DNA of 64,000 nucleotides from Tepidiphilus margaritifer DSM 15129. GTDB lineage: Bacteria; Pseudomonadota; Gammaproteobacteria; Burkholderiales; Rhodocyclaceae. A program made the translations under genes and the position numbers. Below, in pieces: positions 45,963 to 56,762 of the stretch. The stretch covers positions 213,071 to 277,070 of the forward strand of contig NZ_AUDR01000015.1 in NCBI RefSeq assembly GCF_000425565.1, in the 5' to 3' direction. How positions within the stretch are numbered: the stretch's first letter is position 1; each line of letters opens with the position of its first letter. Below the pieces are notes generated by a model. That model saw nothing but the letters and a program-made list of their open reading frames with translations. It did no database searches and was not told the DNA's origin.

Positions 45963-47273
45963 TCAGGCACCGAAAGGATGACGGCGCAGGATGGTCTCGT
46001 CGCGTTCGGGGCCGGTCGAGATCACGTCGATCGGGATCTCGCAGAATTCCTCGATGCGGTGCAGATAAGCACGGGCCTCGTAGGGGAGGTCTTCCCAACG
46101 GCGCGCCCCGAAGGTGCTCTCGCGCCAGCCGGGCAGCGTTTCGTAGACGGGAACGCAACGGGCGACCTCATCGGCTCCCATCGGCAGCAATTCGCGCCGT
46201 TCGCCGTCGAGTTCATAACCGATGCACAGTTTCAGCTCCCCGAGGCCATCGAGCACGTCGAGCTTGGTGATACACAGGCCCGAGACGCCGTTGATGATGA
46301 TGGAGCGCTTGAGCGCGGCCAGATCCAGCCAGCCGCAGCGCCGCTTGCGGCCGGTGACGGTGCCGAATTCACGTCCCTTGATCGACATCTGCCAGCCTGG
46401 GGTGCCCTCGGTGTCGATGTCCAGTTCCGTGGGGAAAGGCCCCCCGCCCACCCGGGTGCAATACGCCTTGGTGATGCCGAGCACGTAGTGCAGCCGCCCC
46501 GGCCCCAAGCCGGCACCGGCGGCGGCTTGGCCGGCGACGCAGTTGCTGGAGGTGACGAAAGGATACGTGCCGTGGTCGATGTCGAGCAGCGTCCCCTGCG
46601 CCCCTTCGAAGAGCAGATTGCCGCCCGCCTTGTTGATCTCGTAGAGTCGGGCGGAGACGTCGGTGATCAGCGGCAAAACTTCTTTCGCATCGGCGAGCGC
46701 CTGCTCGTAGATCGGCTCGAACTCGAGCGGCTCGGCGTGGAAAGCCTGCGTGAGCACGAAGTTGTACCAGGCGAGGTTGCTCTCGAGCTTGGTACGGAAT
46801 TGCTCGGGACGGAAGAGATCGTAGAGTCGGATCGCGCGACGGGCTACCTTGTCCTCGTAGGCCGGGCCGATACCCTTGCCCGTGGTGCCGATCTTGTCGC
46901 CGGCGCTACGCGCCGCCTCGCGCGCCCGGTCGAGCGCGACGTGATAGGGCAGGATCAAGGGGCAGCCGGGGCTCACACGCAAGCGCGAGCGCACTTCGAT
47001 GCCACCAGTCTCCAACGCCCGAATCTCGGAGAGGAGGTGGTGCACGTCGAGCACTACCCCATTGCCGATGAAACAGGCCACCCCATCGCGCACGATCCCC
47101 GAGGGAACGAGGTTGAGCTTGTACTCACGCTCGCCCACCACCAAGGTATGCCCGGCGTTGTGTCCACCCTGAAAGCGCACCACGCCCTGAGCGTTGTCGG
47201 TGAGCCAGTCGACGATCTTGCCCTTGCCTTCGTCGCCCCACTGCGTCCCGACGACGACCACGTTCTTAGCCAT
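45963..47273 (-). CDS. purA: Adenylosuccinate synthetase
   Basis: GTP-dependent enzyme of 436 residues that converts IMP and aspartate to adenylosuccinate. The N-terminal loop [20 protein letters not shown] and [12 protein letters not shown] carry the catalytic Asp and His. [24 protein letters not shown] and the GTP-binding LDVLD complete the motifs. It lies 18 bp after hisZ, the usual betaproteobacterial hflKC-hisZ-purA order. Confidence 0.97.
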   Translation of the reverse strand: MAKNVVVVGTQWGDEGKGKIVDWLTDNAQGVVRFQGGHNAGHTLVVGEREYKLNLVPSGIVRDGVACFIGNGVVLDVHHLLSEIRALETGGIEVRSRLRVSPGCPLILPYHVALDRAREAARSAGDKIGTTGKGIGPAYEDKVARRAIRLYDLFRPEQFRTKLESNLAWYNFVLTQAFHAEPLEFEPIYEQALADAKEVLPLITDVSARLYEINKAGGNLLFEGAQGTLLDIDHGTYPFVTSSNCVAGQAAAGAGLGPGRLHYVLGITKAYCTRVGGGPFPTELDIDTEGTPGWQMSIKGREFGTVTGRKRRCGWLDLAALKRSIIINGVSGLCITKLDVLDGLGELKLCIGYELDGERRELLPMGADEVARCVPVYETLPGWRESTFGARRWEDLPYEARAYLHRIEEFCEIPIDVISTGPERDETILRRHPFGA

Positions 47274-47291
47274 CAGCCCTTCCTTTTACGA

Positions 47292-48446
47292 TCACAACGG
47301 TTCCACGACCCAATGCCCGGCACGCTGCACGAGACGCCGGTCGCAGCCGGCCTCACGCCATTCTTCGAGCGGATGTCCCGGCAATTCCCGCACCACTGAC
47401 TGCCCTGCCTCACGCAACTGGGCCACCACCGCCTCCAGCGCCTCATCGCCCACCGCGGGCGCGAGGATGGCGCCCGGCAAGGGAGCGAGTGGCAGACGGG
47501 CGATGAGCTCACGCAAATCGATCGAAAATCCCGTCGCCGGCCGAGCCCGCCCGAAGGCCGCGCCGAGCCCGTCGTAACGCCCGCCCAAAGCGAGTGCCGA
47601 GGGGTGGTCGGCACCGTAGGCGGCGAACATCACGCCGGAGTGATAGTAATAGCCGCGCAGATCGGCCAAATCGAACCCTAGCGGCAAGTCGGCGAGCGCC
47701 GCAGCGAGCGCTTCGAGCTCTTCGAGCGCCCGCACCACTGCCGGCAGCGGCGCGAGCCGCTCCCTGGCCGCGGCGAGCACTTCGACACCCCCATAGAGCC
47801 CAGGCAGGGCACGCAGGGAAGCGGCACGCTCGGCATCGAGCGTATCCTCCATCTCGGCAAGTGCTTCCTCGAGCCCGGCGGAATCTTTTGCCTGCAGCAA
47901 TTCGAAGAGGGCTTCGGCGCGCTCGGGCGCAACCCCTTCGGTGAGCGCCCGGAAAAGCCCCATGTGGCCAACGTCGATGCGCACCGCCGGCAGGCGCGCC
48001 CGTTCGAGCGCCGTGGCCAACAAACGGATGATCTCGATGTCGGCTTCCACGCCGGCATGGCCGTAGAGCTCGGCGCCGAGTTGCAATGGCTCGCGCGTGG
48101 CGGTGAGCGAGGCCGGCAGCGTGTGCAGCACCGGACCACAGTAGCACAGACGCGTGACGCCGCGCCGATTGAGCAGATGCGCATCGATGCGCGCCACCTG
48201 GGGTGTGATGTCGGCGCGCACGCCCAACGTCCGACCGCTCAGCTGGTCGGTGAGCTCGAAGGTGCGCAGCCGCAAATCTTCCCCTCCCCCCACGATGAGC
48301 GAAGAGAGGAATTCGATGAGCGGCGGAGCGACGAGCTGGTAACCATGCAGACGGAAGAGATCGAGCAGCTCGCGGCGCAAGCGCTCGAGGTGTTCCGCCG
48401 CCGGCGGCAGTTCATCACGCAGATAGTCGGGCAAGACCCAACGCAT
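47292..48446 (-). CDS. hisZ: HisZ, regulatory subunit of ATP phosphoribosyltransferase
   Basis: HisRS-like protein of 384 residues without tRNA charging activity. It combines with short-form HisG to make active, histidine-regulated ATP phosphoribosyltransferase. It has the class II synthetase core ([64 protein letters not shown]) and lacks an anticodon domain. Its presence implies a short HisG elsewhere in the genome. ATG at 48446 has GAGG upstream; a GTG 12 bases earlier is less likely and overlaps the preceding gene. Confidence 0.93.
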   Translation of the reverse strand: MRWVLPDYLRDELPPAAEHLERLRRELLDLFRLHGYQLVAPPLIEFLSSLIVGGGEDLRLRTFELTDQLSGRTLGVRADITPQVARIDAHLLNRRGVTRLCYCGPVLHTLPASLTATREPLQLGAELYGHAGVEADIEIIRLLATALERARLPAVRIDVGHMGLFRALTEGVAPERAEALFELLQAKDSAGLEEALAEMEDTLDAERAASLRALPGLYGGVEVLAAARERLAPLPAVVRALEELEALAAALADLPLGFDLADLRGYYYHSGVMFAAYGADHPSALALGGRYDGLGAAFGRARPATGFSIDLRELIARLPLAPLPGAILAPAVGDEALEAVVAQLREAGQSVVRELPGHPLEEWREAGCDRRLVQRAGHWVVEPL

Positions 48447-48454
48447 GGATGGCC

Positions 48455-48640
48455 TCACAGAATGTCGTTCACGATGGCGAGCCCCAGCACGACGGCTGCG
48501 CCGCCGAACCAGCGCAGACGCTCCGGCGGCAGCTCAGCCAAGCGCCGCAGAGTCTGCTGCCAGGCGTGCGGCGCAAGGAAAGGCATCAGTCCTTCGAACA
48601 CCAGCATCAAGCCGAGCGCTTTCCAGAAGACTTCGGACAT
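48455..48640 (-). CDS. DUF2065 small inner-membrane protein
   Basis: 61-residue protein with two hydrophobic segments (about 5-22 and 44-60), family DUF2065 (YjeT). [56 protein letters not shown] is typical. The family is nearly always found between hflC and hisZ/purA, so it may act with the HflKC complex, but no function is known. It lies 20 bp after hflC. Confidence 0.88.
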   Translation of the reverse strand: MSEVFWKALGLMLVFEGLMPFLAPHAWQQTLRRLAELPPERLRWFGGAAVVLGLAIVNDIL

Positions 48641-48660
48641 GTCGCTTCGCCGGGGACTGC

Positions 48661-49545
48661 TCAGCGACCGCCGGCCGACTGGGGCGCCTTGAAGTACTTG
48701 AAGAAGGCCGAACCCGGATCGACGACGAGCACGTCGTCGCGTCGGGAAAAGCTTTCGCGGTAGGCTTCCAGACTGCGGTAGTAGCTGAAGAAATCGGGGT
48801 CGCGCCCGTAGGCTTCGTTGAAAATGCGCGTTGCTTCGGCATCCCCTTCGCCCTTGATACGCTGCGACTCGCGATAAGCCTCGGCGATGATCAGCTCGCT
48901 TTGCCGGTCGGCATCGGCGCGGATGCGCTCGGCGATCGCCGCGCCCTCGGAGCGCAGGTTGTTGGCCACGCGCTTGCGTTCGGCCTCCATGCGCCGGTAG
49001 ACCGACTCGGACACCTCTGCCGGCAGATCGACGCGTTTCAGGCGCAGATCGACGATCTCGACACCGAACGTGCGCGCGTCACGGTCGGTCTTGGTGCGCA
49101 CGATCTCCATGACCTTGTCGCGCTCGCCGGAGACGACATCGTGCACCGTACGCTGCCCGAATTCCTCGCGCAGCGTGGCATTGACCGTCTGCAGCAGCCG
49201 CGTGCGGGCGCGCGTCTCGTCCCCGCCCATGGTGATGTAATACTGCTGCGGGTCGACGATACGCCACTTGATGAAGTGATCCACCAGCACGTTTTTCTTC
49301 TCGGAGGTGATGAAACGCTCCGGTTCGGGCGTGTCGATGGTCAGGAGCCGCCGGTCGAACTGGCGCACGTTCTGCACCAGCGGCAGTTTCACGTGCAGGC
49401 CCGGTTCGGTGACGACGGCCTTGACCTCACCGAATTGAAGCACCATGGCATAGCGGCGCTGATCGACGGTAAAAAGTGACATCGAGGCGACCGCGGCCAC
49501 CAGTAACAATATTCCGACTATCGTAGCGATCCTTGCCTGCATCAT
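48661..49545 (-). CDS. hflC: HflC, SPFH/prohibitin-family modulator of FtsH
   Basis: Membrane protein of 294 residues. With HflK it forms a large periplasmic cage around FtsH and modulates membrane-protein degradation. It has an N-terminal TM (about 5-26), then an SPFH domain (DQRRYAMVLQFGEVKAVVTEPGLHVKLPLVQNV) and a coiled-coil-forming C-terminal half (RVANNLRSEGAAIAERIRADADRQSE). Start overlaps the hflK stop within ATGATG. The housekeeping ftsH is not in this window; the paralogue at 3631 might also be a client, by inference. Confidence 0.95.
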   Translation of the reverse strand: MMQARIATIVGILLLVAAVASMSLFTVDQRRYAMVLQFGEVKAVVTEPGLHVKLPLVQNVRQFDRRLLTIDTPEPERFITSEKKNVLVDHFIKWRIVDPQQYYITMGGDETRARTRLLQTVNATLREEFGQRTVHDVVSGERDKVMEIVRTKTDRDARTFGVEIVDLRLKRVDLPAEVSESVYRRMEAERKRVANNLRSEGAAIAERIRADADRQSELIIAEAYRESQRIKGEGDAEATRIFNEAYGRDPDFFSYYRSLEAYRESFSRRDDVLVVDPGSAFFKYFKAPQSAGGR

Positions 49546-50807
49546 CGGCTCCCCCGCTCACGATCGCGCAGTTCGTCGCGCGGAGCATCCCGCTGCTCCT
49601 TGCGCCCGCCCGATTCGGCCGCGGCCTCGGCGCTGCCGTCGCCGGTGCTGGGACCTTGGCGGGTAGTCGTCGGCGCCACCGCAGAGCCGGAGCGGGATAG
49701 CAAGCGATCAAGCGGCAACAGCATGAGGTTGTTGTGCGCCGGCGCGTCGACCAGCACCTTGCTCGTGTTGGTGAAGATCTGCTGCATCGTTTCGAGATAG
49801 AGACGTTCGCGCGTGATTGCCGGGGCTTGGCGGTATTGTTGTTGGATCTGGGTGAAGCGCGCGGCATCGCCCGTGGCCTGGGCCACGACCTTGCCTTTGT
49901 AGGCGTTGGCTTCTTCCAGCAGGCGTGCGGCGGTACCGCGAGCCCGCGGGATCACCGCATTGGCGTAGGCTTCCCCCTCGTTGCGCAGGCGCTCGCGATC
50001 TTGCCCGGCCTTGACCGCGTCGTCGAACGCCGCCTGCACCTGCTCGGGCGGTTGGGCGTTTTGCAGGGTGACGCGCACCACCTGCACCCCGGTACGATAG
50101 CGGTCGAGCATGGACTGCATCAACTCCTGCGTGCGTACGGCAATGTCCTCGCGCCCTTCGTAGAGGACGTAGTCCATCTTGGATTTGCCGACGATCTCGC
50201 GCATGGCGCTCTCGGCGGCCTGCTTGACGCTCTCGTCGGGCGCACGGTCGCGGAAGAGATAGTCTTCGGGAGATTTGAGCACGTATTGCACCGCGAACTG
50301 GATCGAAACGATGTTTTCGTCGTCGGTGAGCATGAGGGATTCACGCAGCACCTTGTTGCGGTCGGTGCCACGGTAGCCGACCTCGACGGTGCGCACGCCG
50401 GTGAGATCGACGATCTCATGGCGCTCGATGGGGTAAGGCAGGCGCCAGCGCAGGCCCGGCTCGCTCGTCTCGACGTAGCGGCCGAAGCGCAAGACCACGG
50501 CGCGCTCGTTGGCATCGACTTTGTAGAAACCGGAGAGCAGCCACAGCGCGAGGGCAATGGTCACGAGCAAGACGGCACTCTTACCGACTCGCCTGGGATC
50601 GAGCGGCTCGTTGCTCCCTGAACCGCCCGCTCTACCCCCACGACCACCGAAGAGCACCGAAAGTCGCTCGTTGAACTTGCGCCATACTTCCTCGAGGTCG
50701 GGCGGGCCTTCGCCCTGGGGCGGACGCCCGGGGCGTGTCTCCCGTCGTCGCACCTCTTCGTCGGATTCGTCGTCGCGATCGCCCCAGCGGGGATCATTCA
50801 GTGACAT
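49542..50807 (-). CDS. hflK: HflK, SPFH/prohibitin-family modulator of FtsH
   Basis: Partner of HflC, 421 residues. A Gly/Pro-rich N-terminal cytoplasmic tail with NDPRWG and DLEEVWRKFNERLS is followed by a TM (about 78-96) and an SPFH domain (DANERAVVLRFGRYVETSEPGLRWRLPYPIE). An alpha-helical region rich in Ala and Glu and a charged disordered C-terminus end the protein. The ATG at 50807 lies within the last 14 bases of hflX, indicating coupling. Longer in-frame readings run into hflX and are rejected. Confidence 0.95.
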   Translation of the reverse strand: MSLNDPRWGDRDDESDEEVRRRETRPGRPPQGEGPPDLEEVWRKFNERLSVLFGGRGGRAGGSGSNEPLDPRRVGKSAVLLVTIALALWLLSGFYKVDANERAVVLRFGRYVETSEPGLRWRLPYPIERHEIVDLTGVRTVEVGYRGTDRNKVLRESLMLTDDENIVSIQFAVQYVLKSPEDYLFRDRAPDESVKQAAESAMREIVGKSKMDYVLYEGREDIAVRTQELMQSMLDRYRTGVQVVRVTLQNAQPPEQVQAAFDDAVKAGQDRERLRNEGEAYANAVIPRARGTAARLLEEANAYKGKVVAQATGDAARFTQIQQQYRQAPAITRERLYLETMQQIFTNTSKVLVDAPAHNNLMLLPLDRLLSRSGSAVAPTTTRQGPSTGDGSAEAAAESGGRKEQRDAPRDELRDRERGSR

Positions 50808-51936
50808 GGAGTTCCTCGTCTCGTGATTCAGCGGCAGCTGTCGGCAACAGCGCACGCAAACGGGAAGCGAGCGCCATGCGCAAGGCGTCCATCCCGGCAC
50901 CGGTGCGCGCGCTGACGCAGACCCGGCGAATGCTACCACACTCGTCGCTCAGCTCGGCCGGGACCTCGGCGAGCAGGTCGATCTTGTTGAGTACTTCCAG
51001 TCTCGGTACATCTTGGGCCCCGATCTCGGCAAGTACTGACTCCACCGTGCTACGCTGCGCCTCGCGGTCCTCGCTCGCCCCATCGACCACATGCAGCAGC
51101 AGATCGGCCTCGGCCACCTCTTCGAGCGTGGCGTGAAAGGCCGCCACCAGGTCGTGTGGCAGGTCACGGATGAAACCGACGGTGTCCGAGAGCACGACTT
51201 CGCCCACTTCCGGCAGCCAGATACGGCGCGAGGTGGTATCGAGCGTGGCGAAGAGCTGGTCGGCGGCATAGGTGCCGGCTTTGGTGAGTGCATTGAAGAG
51301 CGTCGATTTGCCCGCGTTGGTGTAGCCCACGAGCGAAACCTGTGGCACGCCACGACGGTTGCGCGCTCGCCGGCGCGTGGTGCGCTGACGTTCCAGCCGC
51401 TCGAGTCGGCTTTTCAGTTGCTTGACGCGAATGCCCAGGAGCCGGCGGTCGGTCTCCAACTGGGTCTCACCCGGGCCGCGCAGACCGATACCTCCGCGTT
51501 GGCGCTCGAGGTGAGTCCAGCCGCGCACGAGGCGCGTGGAAAGGTATTCGAGCTGGGCGAGCTCGACCTGGAGCTTGCCTTCGTGACTGCGGGCGCGCTG
51601 CGCGAAAATGTCGAGGATGAGGGCATTGCGATCGATCACCCGACACTGCAACTCGCGTTCGAGGTTGCGCTGCTGTGCCGGCGAGAGCGTATGATCGAAG
51701 ACGACTAGGTCGCCCTGCCCCTGAACGATGGCGCTGCGCACTTCTTCGAGTTTGCCGCGACCGACGAAGAACGCCGGATCGGGCCGGGGACGGCGGCCGC
51801 GCACCACGCCGACCACGTCGGCCCCGGCGCTTTCCACCAGAAGTTGCAATTCGGAGAGGCGCTCGGCGAGCGCCCCCTGACCGAGATCGAGCTGGACGAG
51901 CACGGCTTGCTCGCCGCGTTGCGGACGTTCGAACAA
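50794..51936 (-). CDS. hflX: HflX, ribosome-associated GTPase
   Basis: Translational GTPase of 380 residues that splits stalled 70S ribosomes during heat stress. The N-terminal HflX domain has GRGKLEEV and FDHTLSPAQQRNLE. The G domain has G1 GYTNAGKST, G3 DTVGFIRDLPHDLV and G4 NKID. The middle coiled-coil part is ARSHEGKLQVELAQLEY to RRLLGIRVKQLKSRLERL. The start codon appears to be TTG at 51936, supported by AAGGA 8 bases upstream; no in-frame ATG gives a full N-domain. It follows hfq by 68 bp. Confidence 0.94.
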   Translation of the reverse strand: MFERPQRGEQAVLVQLDLGQGALAERLSELQLLVESAGADVVGVVRGRRPRPDPAFFVGRGKLEEVRSAIVQGQGDLVVFDHTLSPAQQRNLERELQCRVIDRNALILDIFAQRARSHEGKLQVELAQLEYLSTRLVRGWTHLERQRGGIGLRGPGETQLETDRRLLGIRVKQLKSRLERLERQRTTRRRARNRRGVPQVSLVGYTNAGKSTLFNALTKAGTYAADQLFATLDTTSRRIWLPEVGEVVLSDTVGFIRDLPHDLVAAFHATLEEVAEADLLLHVVDGASEDREAQRSTVESVLAEIGAQDVPRLEVLNKIDLLAEVPAELSDECGSIRRVCVSARTGAGMDALRMALASRLRALLPTAAAESRDEELHVTE

Positions 51937-52004
51937 TGGGGGATTCCTTCAGAAAAGCAACGTCGGTGAGACGTCCGAAACGTACCGGCGTTCCCCAAGA
52001 TCCG

Positions 52005-52253
52005 TCATTGTTCCGGCTGCTCGTCCTCGTGGACTTCGCGCAGCGTCACCGGGCGCGAAGGCACGACGGTGGAAATGGCGTGTTTATACACCATCTGTGT
52101 GACGGTGTTCTTGAGCAGGACGACATATTGGTCGAAAGACTCGATGTGTCCTTGCAGCTTGATGCCGTTGACGAGGTAGATCGCCACCGGAACGTGCTCG
52201 CGGCGCAGCAGGTTGAGGAAGGGGTCTTGCAGTTGCAAGGCTTTGTTGCTCAT
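52005..52253 (-). CDS. hfq: RNA chaperone Hfq
   Basis: Hexameric Sm-like RNA chaperone of 82 residues that pairs small RNAs with mRNAs. Sm1 and Sm2 motifs are intact: [46 protein letters not shown] and [10 protein letters not shown]. The C-terminal tail is short and acidic (HEDEQPEQ). AAAGG precedes the ATG at 52253. It leads hfq-hflX-hflK-hflC. Confidence 0.98.
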   Translation of the reverse strand: MSNKALQLQDPFLNLLRREHVPVAIYLVNGIKLQGHIESFDQYVVLLKNTVTQMVYKHAISTVVPSRPVTLREVHEDEQPEQ

Positions 52254-52315
52254 GTCGTGGCCTTTCGTGTTGTGGATTTGATCGAGGAAAAAAAAGCGGT
52301 GCGGAACCGCGGACA

Positions 52316-52324
52316 ACGATAGCA
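52316..52324 (-). promoter_or_regulatory. Extended -10 promoter element of hfq
   Basis: TGCTATCGT on the minus strand, identical to the rpmB -10 region, lies 63 bp upstream of the hfq ATG. No good -35 is seen, which is tolerated by extended -10 promoters. Confidence 0.45.
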
Positions 52325-52353
52325 CAGTCGCGCCGGCTTTGCGCAGCAGCCGT

Positions 52354-53694
52354 TCAATCGCTGCGTTTCACGTAGGGGTTTTCCGAAGTGCGCCATTCGA
52401 GCTTGAGCGGCGTGCCGCGCAAACGGAAGGCTTCGAGGAAACCATGCTCGAGATAGCGCCGGTAGGATTTGGGCAGATGCTCGAGCGCGTTGCCGTGGAT
52501 GACGATCACCGGGGGGTTGCTCCCCCCCTGATGTGCATAGCGCGGCTTGGGACGAAAAAGCCCGTGGCGAGGCGGCGCCTGACGTTTCACCAGCTCCTGC
52601 AGCACCCGGGTGAGCTGCGGTGTGGGCAGCTTGGCAAACGCGGCGGCGTAGGCTTCGTCCACGGCCTTGAGGAGCGGCTCCAGCCCTCGTCCTTGCACCG
52701 CCGAGAGAAAAACGGTGCGCGCGAACGAGAGAAATCCCAATTTGCTGGCAAGCTGCGTCTTCACCAGACTACGGTGGTAGTCGTCGACGGCATCCCATTT
52801 ATTCACCGCAATCACGAGCGCGCGACCAGTCTCGAGGATGAATCCCCCCAAGTGCGCGTCCTGATCGGCGATCCCCTGCGTCGCGTCGAGCACGAGCACG
52901 GCAACGTTGGCCTGCTCCACCGCCTGCATGGTCTTGATCACCGAAAACTTCTCCACCGCTTCGGTGACTCGCCCCTTGCGGCGCACGCCGGCCGTGTCGA
53001 CGAGCACGTAGCGGCGCGAGCCCCGCACGAACGGCACTTCGATCGCATCCCGCGTCGTCCCGGGCAGATCGTAGGCGATGAGCCGTTCCTCGCCCAGGAG
53101 GGCGTTGATGAGGGTCGACTTGCCCACATTGGGGCGGCCGACCACCGCCACACGCGGCACGTCCTCGTCCTGGGGCGGTGCGACTTCTTCGTCCTCGGGG
53201 AAATCGGCCAGCACTTCGGCGATCATCTGGCGCACGCCCTCGCCGTGCGCCGCCGAGATGGCCATGGGATCGCCCAGCCCCAGGGCGTGGAATTCGACCG
53301 TGGCGATCTCCCCTCGCATCCCCTCGGTTTTATTGACCACCAGTCGCACGGGGCGACCGAGCCGCCTCAGGTAGTCGGCGATATCCCGATCGTGCGCGGT
53401 GAGACCGGCGCGCCCATCGACGAGGAAGAGGAGGACGTCGGCCTCGCGAATCGCCTGCTCGGCCTGGCGCGCCATCTCGCGCGTGATCCCTTCCTTGCTC
53501 GTCGGATCGAATCCGGCGGTATCGACGACCAGATAAGGCCGCGGACCGAGCCTGCCCTGGCCATAGCGCCGGTCGCGCGTCAGCCCCGGCACGTCGGCCA
53601 CGAGCGCGTCGCGGCTCTGCGTGAGCCGGTTGAACAGGGTGGACTTGCCGACGTTGGGCCGCCCGACGAGCACGACGGTGGGCAGTACCGCCAT
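52354..53694 (-). CDS. der: Der (EngA), tandem-domain ribosome-assembly GTPase
   Basis: GTPase of 446 residues needed for 50S assembly. Two G domains are visible: G1 [13 protein letters not shown] near residue 8 and [14 protein letters not shown] near 186; G3 DTAG occurs in both; G4 NKTE and NKWD. A KH-like C-terminal domain ends with [21 protein letters not shown] at 53694 overlaps the bamB stop (TGATG); a TTG one codon earlier is not needed. Confidence 0.97.
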   Translation of the reverse strand: MAVLPTVVLVGRPNVGKSTLFNRLTQSRDALVADVPGLTRDRRYGQGRLGPRPYLVVDTAGFDPTSKEGITREMARQAEQAIREADVLLFLVDGRAGLTAHDRDIADYLRRLGRPVRLVVNKTEGMRGEIATVEFHALGLGDPMAISAAHGEGVRQMIAEVLADFPEDEEVAPPQDEDVPRVAVVGRPNVGKSTLINALLGEERLIAYDLPGTTRDAIEVPFVRGSRRYVLVDTAGVRRKGRVTEAVEKFSVIKTMQAVEQANVAVLVLDATQGIADQDAHLGGFILETGRALVIAVNKWDAVDDYHRSLVKTQLASKLGFLSFARTVFLSAVQGRGLEPLLKAVDEAYAAAFAKLPTPQLTRVLQELVKRQAPPRHGLFRPKPRYAHQGGSNPPVIVIHGNALEHLPKSYRRYLEHGFLEAFRLRGTPLKLEWRTSENPYVKRSD

Positions 53695-54848
53695 CAATGC
53701 ACCTCCACGATGGCCACCGTCCCGTCGGTATTCTGCACCACCGCCCGGTTGGGGCCGATGGCGCGCGGCTCGACGAGGATGGGTCCGGAGCCGACGCGCA
53801 CCCGGCCGCGGATGCGGCCGTCGTTGCGATCAAGCGCATGGACATAGCCTTCGCGATCGCCCACGAGCACCCAGTCTCCGAGAATGAGGGGGCGCGTCAG
53901 CAGGCGCCAAGAGAAACCACCCGTACGCCACTGTTCTTTGCCGGAGTAGGCATCGAGCGCAACCACGTCGTCGTTGTCGGCGGTGACCACGACGTAGCGA
54001 TAGTCACGGTCGATTCCCGTGCGGCTGGAAAGATCCTTGGCCCAGATCGTCTCGGCGGTTCGCCCGTCGAAGCAGGCCACGCGCCCCTGATAGGCAGCGG
54101 CGCACACCTCCTGACGGGCTACCAGCGGCGGCCCGACCACATCGGTGAGCCGTTCGATCTCGGTCGCCCCCTTGGGCGAAGCCACCGTCAGCTCGAAGAG
54201 CGGCGCGCCGCTGCGCGGGTCGAGCACGGCGATGGTCCCCCCGGGATAACCTGCGACGATGGCATTGCCGGCGCTCACCAGCGGGGCCGACTGACGCAGG
54301 GACAAAGGCGGCAGGTTGCGCTGATAGACCCAGCGCTCCTTGCCATCGCGCGCATCGAGCGCGATGAGGCGATAATCGGCCGTACGCACCACGACGAGGC
54401 CGCTCGCCACCAAAGGCGGCGTGATCACGTCGGCCTTGAGCGGATGGCGCCAGCGCACCGCGCCATCGTCGACGGCAAACGCCACGGCATCCCCTTTGCG
54501 CGTGACGACCACGGCGAGGCGCTCGTCCGAACCCACCCCGGCGATGATGCCCTCTTCGAGCTTCGCCTCCCAGCGCACGCCGCCATTCCAGCGCAGGACG
54601 CGCCCGTCGCCGCCCGCAACGATCGCCTCGTTGTCGAGAACGGCGGGGGTGAGGAAGAGTCCCTCGCTGGATCCGACTTTGGTCTGCGCGGTGATCGTCA
54701 CCTCCACGGGACTGACGAGCGGCGGCAGAGGCGCGACCTGAGGCCCCTTGCGCGAGAAGGGGTTGAGGGAAGAACATCCGGCGACAAGCGTCGCGACGGC
54801 CAAAAGCGCCAGCAGGCGCGCAGCGACACGGGGGGAACGATCTTTCAT
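53694..54848 (-). CDS. bamB: BamB, outer-membrane lipoprotein of the BAM complex
   Basis: Lipoprotein of 384 residues that assists BamA in inserting outer-membrane proteins. The lipobox is LVAGCSS (Cys near 25). The rest is an eight-bladed beta-propeller with repeated PQQ-like motifs ([69 protein letters not shown]). The ATG at 54848 lies 2 bp from the yfgM stop; an upstream in-frame start inside yfgM is rejected. Confidence 0.95.
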   Translation of the reverse strand: MKDRSPRVAARLLALLAVATLVAGCSSLNPFSRKGPQVAPLPPLVSPVEVTITAQTKVGSSEGLFLTPAVLDNEAIVAGGDGRVLRWNGGVRWEAKLEEGIIAGVGSDERLAVVVTRKGDAVAFAVDDGAVRWRHPLKADVITPPLVASGLVVVRTADYRLIALDARDGKERWVYQRNLPPLSLRQSAPLVSAGNAIVAGYPGGTIAVLDPRSGAPLFELTVASPKGATEIERLTDVVGPPLVARQEVCAAAYQGRVACFDGRTAETIWAKDLSSRTGIDRDYRYVVVTADNDDVVALDAYSGKEQWRTGGFSWRLLTRPLILGDWVLVGDREGYVHALDRNDGRIRGRVRVGSGPILVEPRAIGPNRAVVQNTDGTVAIVEVH

Positions 54849-54850
54849 GC

Positions 54851-55477
54851 TCAGCCCCCCAACCCGTCGCGCTTGAGTTCGACGAGTTCGCGCCAAGCGG
54901 GATCCGCCCCTTGGTCGAGGGCACGCTGATAGGCCGCCCGCGCCTCCTCGATCCGTCCGAGCGCCGCGAGCGCATCACCCCGCGCCTCCTCATAGCGCGC
55001 CGCGAGTTCCGGCACCGGTGCGGCCGCGAGCCGCTCGAACGCTTCCTGAGCCGAACCCGAATCGAGCAACACCGCCGCCTCGCGCAGCCGCGCCAGATCG
55101 CGCAGGTAGGGTTCGGAACCCTGGTCAGCCACGTGCCGCAGCTCTTCCCGGGCTGCCGCACGATCCCCCTTCTGCCACAGTTCATGGCCGAGTTTCAAGC
55201 CGGAGAGATCGGCAAGCGTGGGGTTGGCACGCGATTCCCGCAGACGCTGCGCCGCGGCACGCGCCTGCGGCAGTTCGCCGCGCGACAGCGCTTCTTCCAG
55301 TTCCGCCTCGATGCGCGCTGCCTCCTGCGCCTGGTGCTGGCGCCACCAGCGCCATCCGTTCCAGCCCAAGGAGACGAGCGCCGCCACGAGGATGACAATC
55401 GTCACCCAGCGGCCATACATCTGCCACCAGGTCTTGAGTTCGTCGATCTGTTCCTGTTCCTGCAAGTCAAGCGCCAT
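54851..55477 (-). CDS. YfgM-like tetratricopeptide membrane protein
   Basis: Ancillary SecYEG/PpiD-associated protein of the YfgM family, 208 residues. The N-terminal [21 protein letters not shown] precedes a TM (about 23-41), then a periplasmic TPR-like helical region ([50 protein letters not shown]). In E. coli it helps periplasmic chaperones meet secreted clients. It overlaps hisS by 11 bp and precedes bamB, the conserved order. Confidence 0.9.
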   Translation of the reverse strand: MALDLQEQEQIDELKTWWQMYGRWVTIVILVAALVSLGWNGWRWWRQHQAQEAARIEAELEEALSRGELPQARAAAQRLRESRANPTLADLSGLKLGHELWQKGDRAAAREELRHVADQGSEPYLRDLARLREAAVLLDSGSAQEAFERLAAAPVPELAARYEEARGDALAALGRIEEARAAYQRALDQGADPAWRELVELKRDGLGG

Positions 55478-56762
55478 CGCCTTCCTCCTGGCCGTAGAGC
55501 CATTGCATCACCGCGTCTTCGCAGGCTTCGATCGCTACCCGCTGCTGCGGCGCCTCCTGGCGCAAGGGCTTGAGCCCCACCGTACCGCTGTCGACCTCGT
55601 CCTCACCCAGGATCAAGGCCAGCGCCGCGCCACTCGCGTCCGCTTTCTTCATCTGGCTCTTGAAGCTGCCACCGCCGCAGTGCAATACCACGTCGAGCCC
55701 CAAATCGCGCAGACGCTCGGCGAGTTGGAATGCCACGGCCTCGGCGCGCTCGCCCTGATGCACGACATAGACGTCAGGCACCTTGGGCACGACGTTGCCG
55801 CCGCTCATCTGCCACAGCAACAGCAAGCGCTCCACGCCGATGGCAAAGCCGGCCGCAGGCGCGGGCTTGCCACCGAGCTGCTCGATGAGGCCGTCGTAGC
55901 GGCCACCTGCGCAGATCGTCGCCTGCGCCCCGAGCCGCGGGGTCACCCATTCGAAGACGGTGCGGTTGTAGTAATCCAGCCCCCGCACCAGCCGCGGGTT
56001 GATGCGGTACGGCACGCCCGCGGCCTCGATGAGGGAGAGCACCCGCTCGAAGTGCGCCCTCGACTCCTCGCCAAGGAAATCCAACAGACGCGGTGCCCCC
56101 TCGATGAGTTCCTGCATCGCCGGATTCTTCGAATCCAGGATACGCAGCGGATTGCGCTCGAGGCGCCGTTTACCGTCCTCGTCGAGTTCGTCGTAGCGTG
56201 CCCGGAAGTACTCGACCAAGGCCCGACGGTGCGCGGCGCGCTCCTCGCTCGAGCCCAGGGAATTGATCTCGAGCCGCACGTCCTGCAATCCCAGCTCGTC
56301 CCACAGGCGCGCGCCCATGAGGATGAGCTCGGCGTCGATGTCGGGACCGGCAAAGCCGAGCGCTTCGATGCCGACCTGGTGGAACTGCCGGTAACGCCCT
56401 TTCTGCGGCCGCTCGTGGCGGAACATCGGGCCCAGGTAATAGAGCCGCTGCGGCCCTTGAAAGAGGAGGTTGTGCTCGATCACCGCGCGAACGCAGCCCG
56501 CCGTCCCCTCGGGACGCAACGTCAGGTGCTCGCCGTTCAGCACGTCCTCGAAGGAATACATCTCCTTCTCGACGATGTCGGTCACCTCGCCGATGGCACG
56601 CTTGAAGAGCGCCGTCGGCTCGACGATGGGCGTGCGAATGGGGCGATAACCATAGGCGCGCGCCCAGGTGCGCACCCGCTCCTCGAATTCTTCCCACCAA
56701 TCGGATTCGGGCGGCAGGATGTCGTTCATCCCACGCACCGCCTGCAATTTCGTTGCGCTCAT
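55467..56762 (-). CDS. hisS: Histidyl-tRNA synthetase
   Basis: Class II aminoacyl-tRNA synthetase of 431 residues. Motif 1 region [13 protein letters not shown], motif 2 [23 protein letters not shown], histidine-specific loops [14 protein letters not shown] and AGGRYDGL, motif 3 [12 protein letters not shown], and a C-terminal anticodon domain are all present. The start overlaps the ispG stop (ATGA). Confidence 0.97.
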   Translation of the reverse strand: MSATKLQAVRGMNDILPPESDWWEEFEERVRTWARAYGYRPIRTPIVEPTALFKRAIGEVTDIVEKEMYSFEDVLNGEHLTLRPEGTAGCVRAVIEHNLLFQGPQRLYYLGPMFRHERPQKGRYRQFHQVGIEALGFAGPDIDAELILMGARLWDELGLQDVRLEINSLGSSEERAAHRRALVEYFRARYDELDEDGKRRLERNPLRILDSKNPAMQELIEGAPRLLDFLGEESRAHFERVLSLIEAAGVPYRINPRLVRGLDYYNRTVFEWVTPRLGAQATICAGGRYDGLIEQLGGKPAPAAGFAIGVERLLLLWQMSGGNVVPKVPDVYVVHQGERAEAVAFQLAERLRDLGLDVVLHCGGGSFKSQMKKADASGAALALILGEDEVDSGTVGLKPLRQEAPQQRVAIEACEDAVMQWLYGQEEGDGA

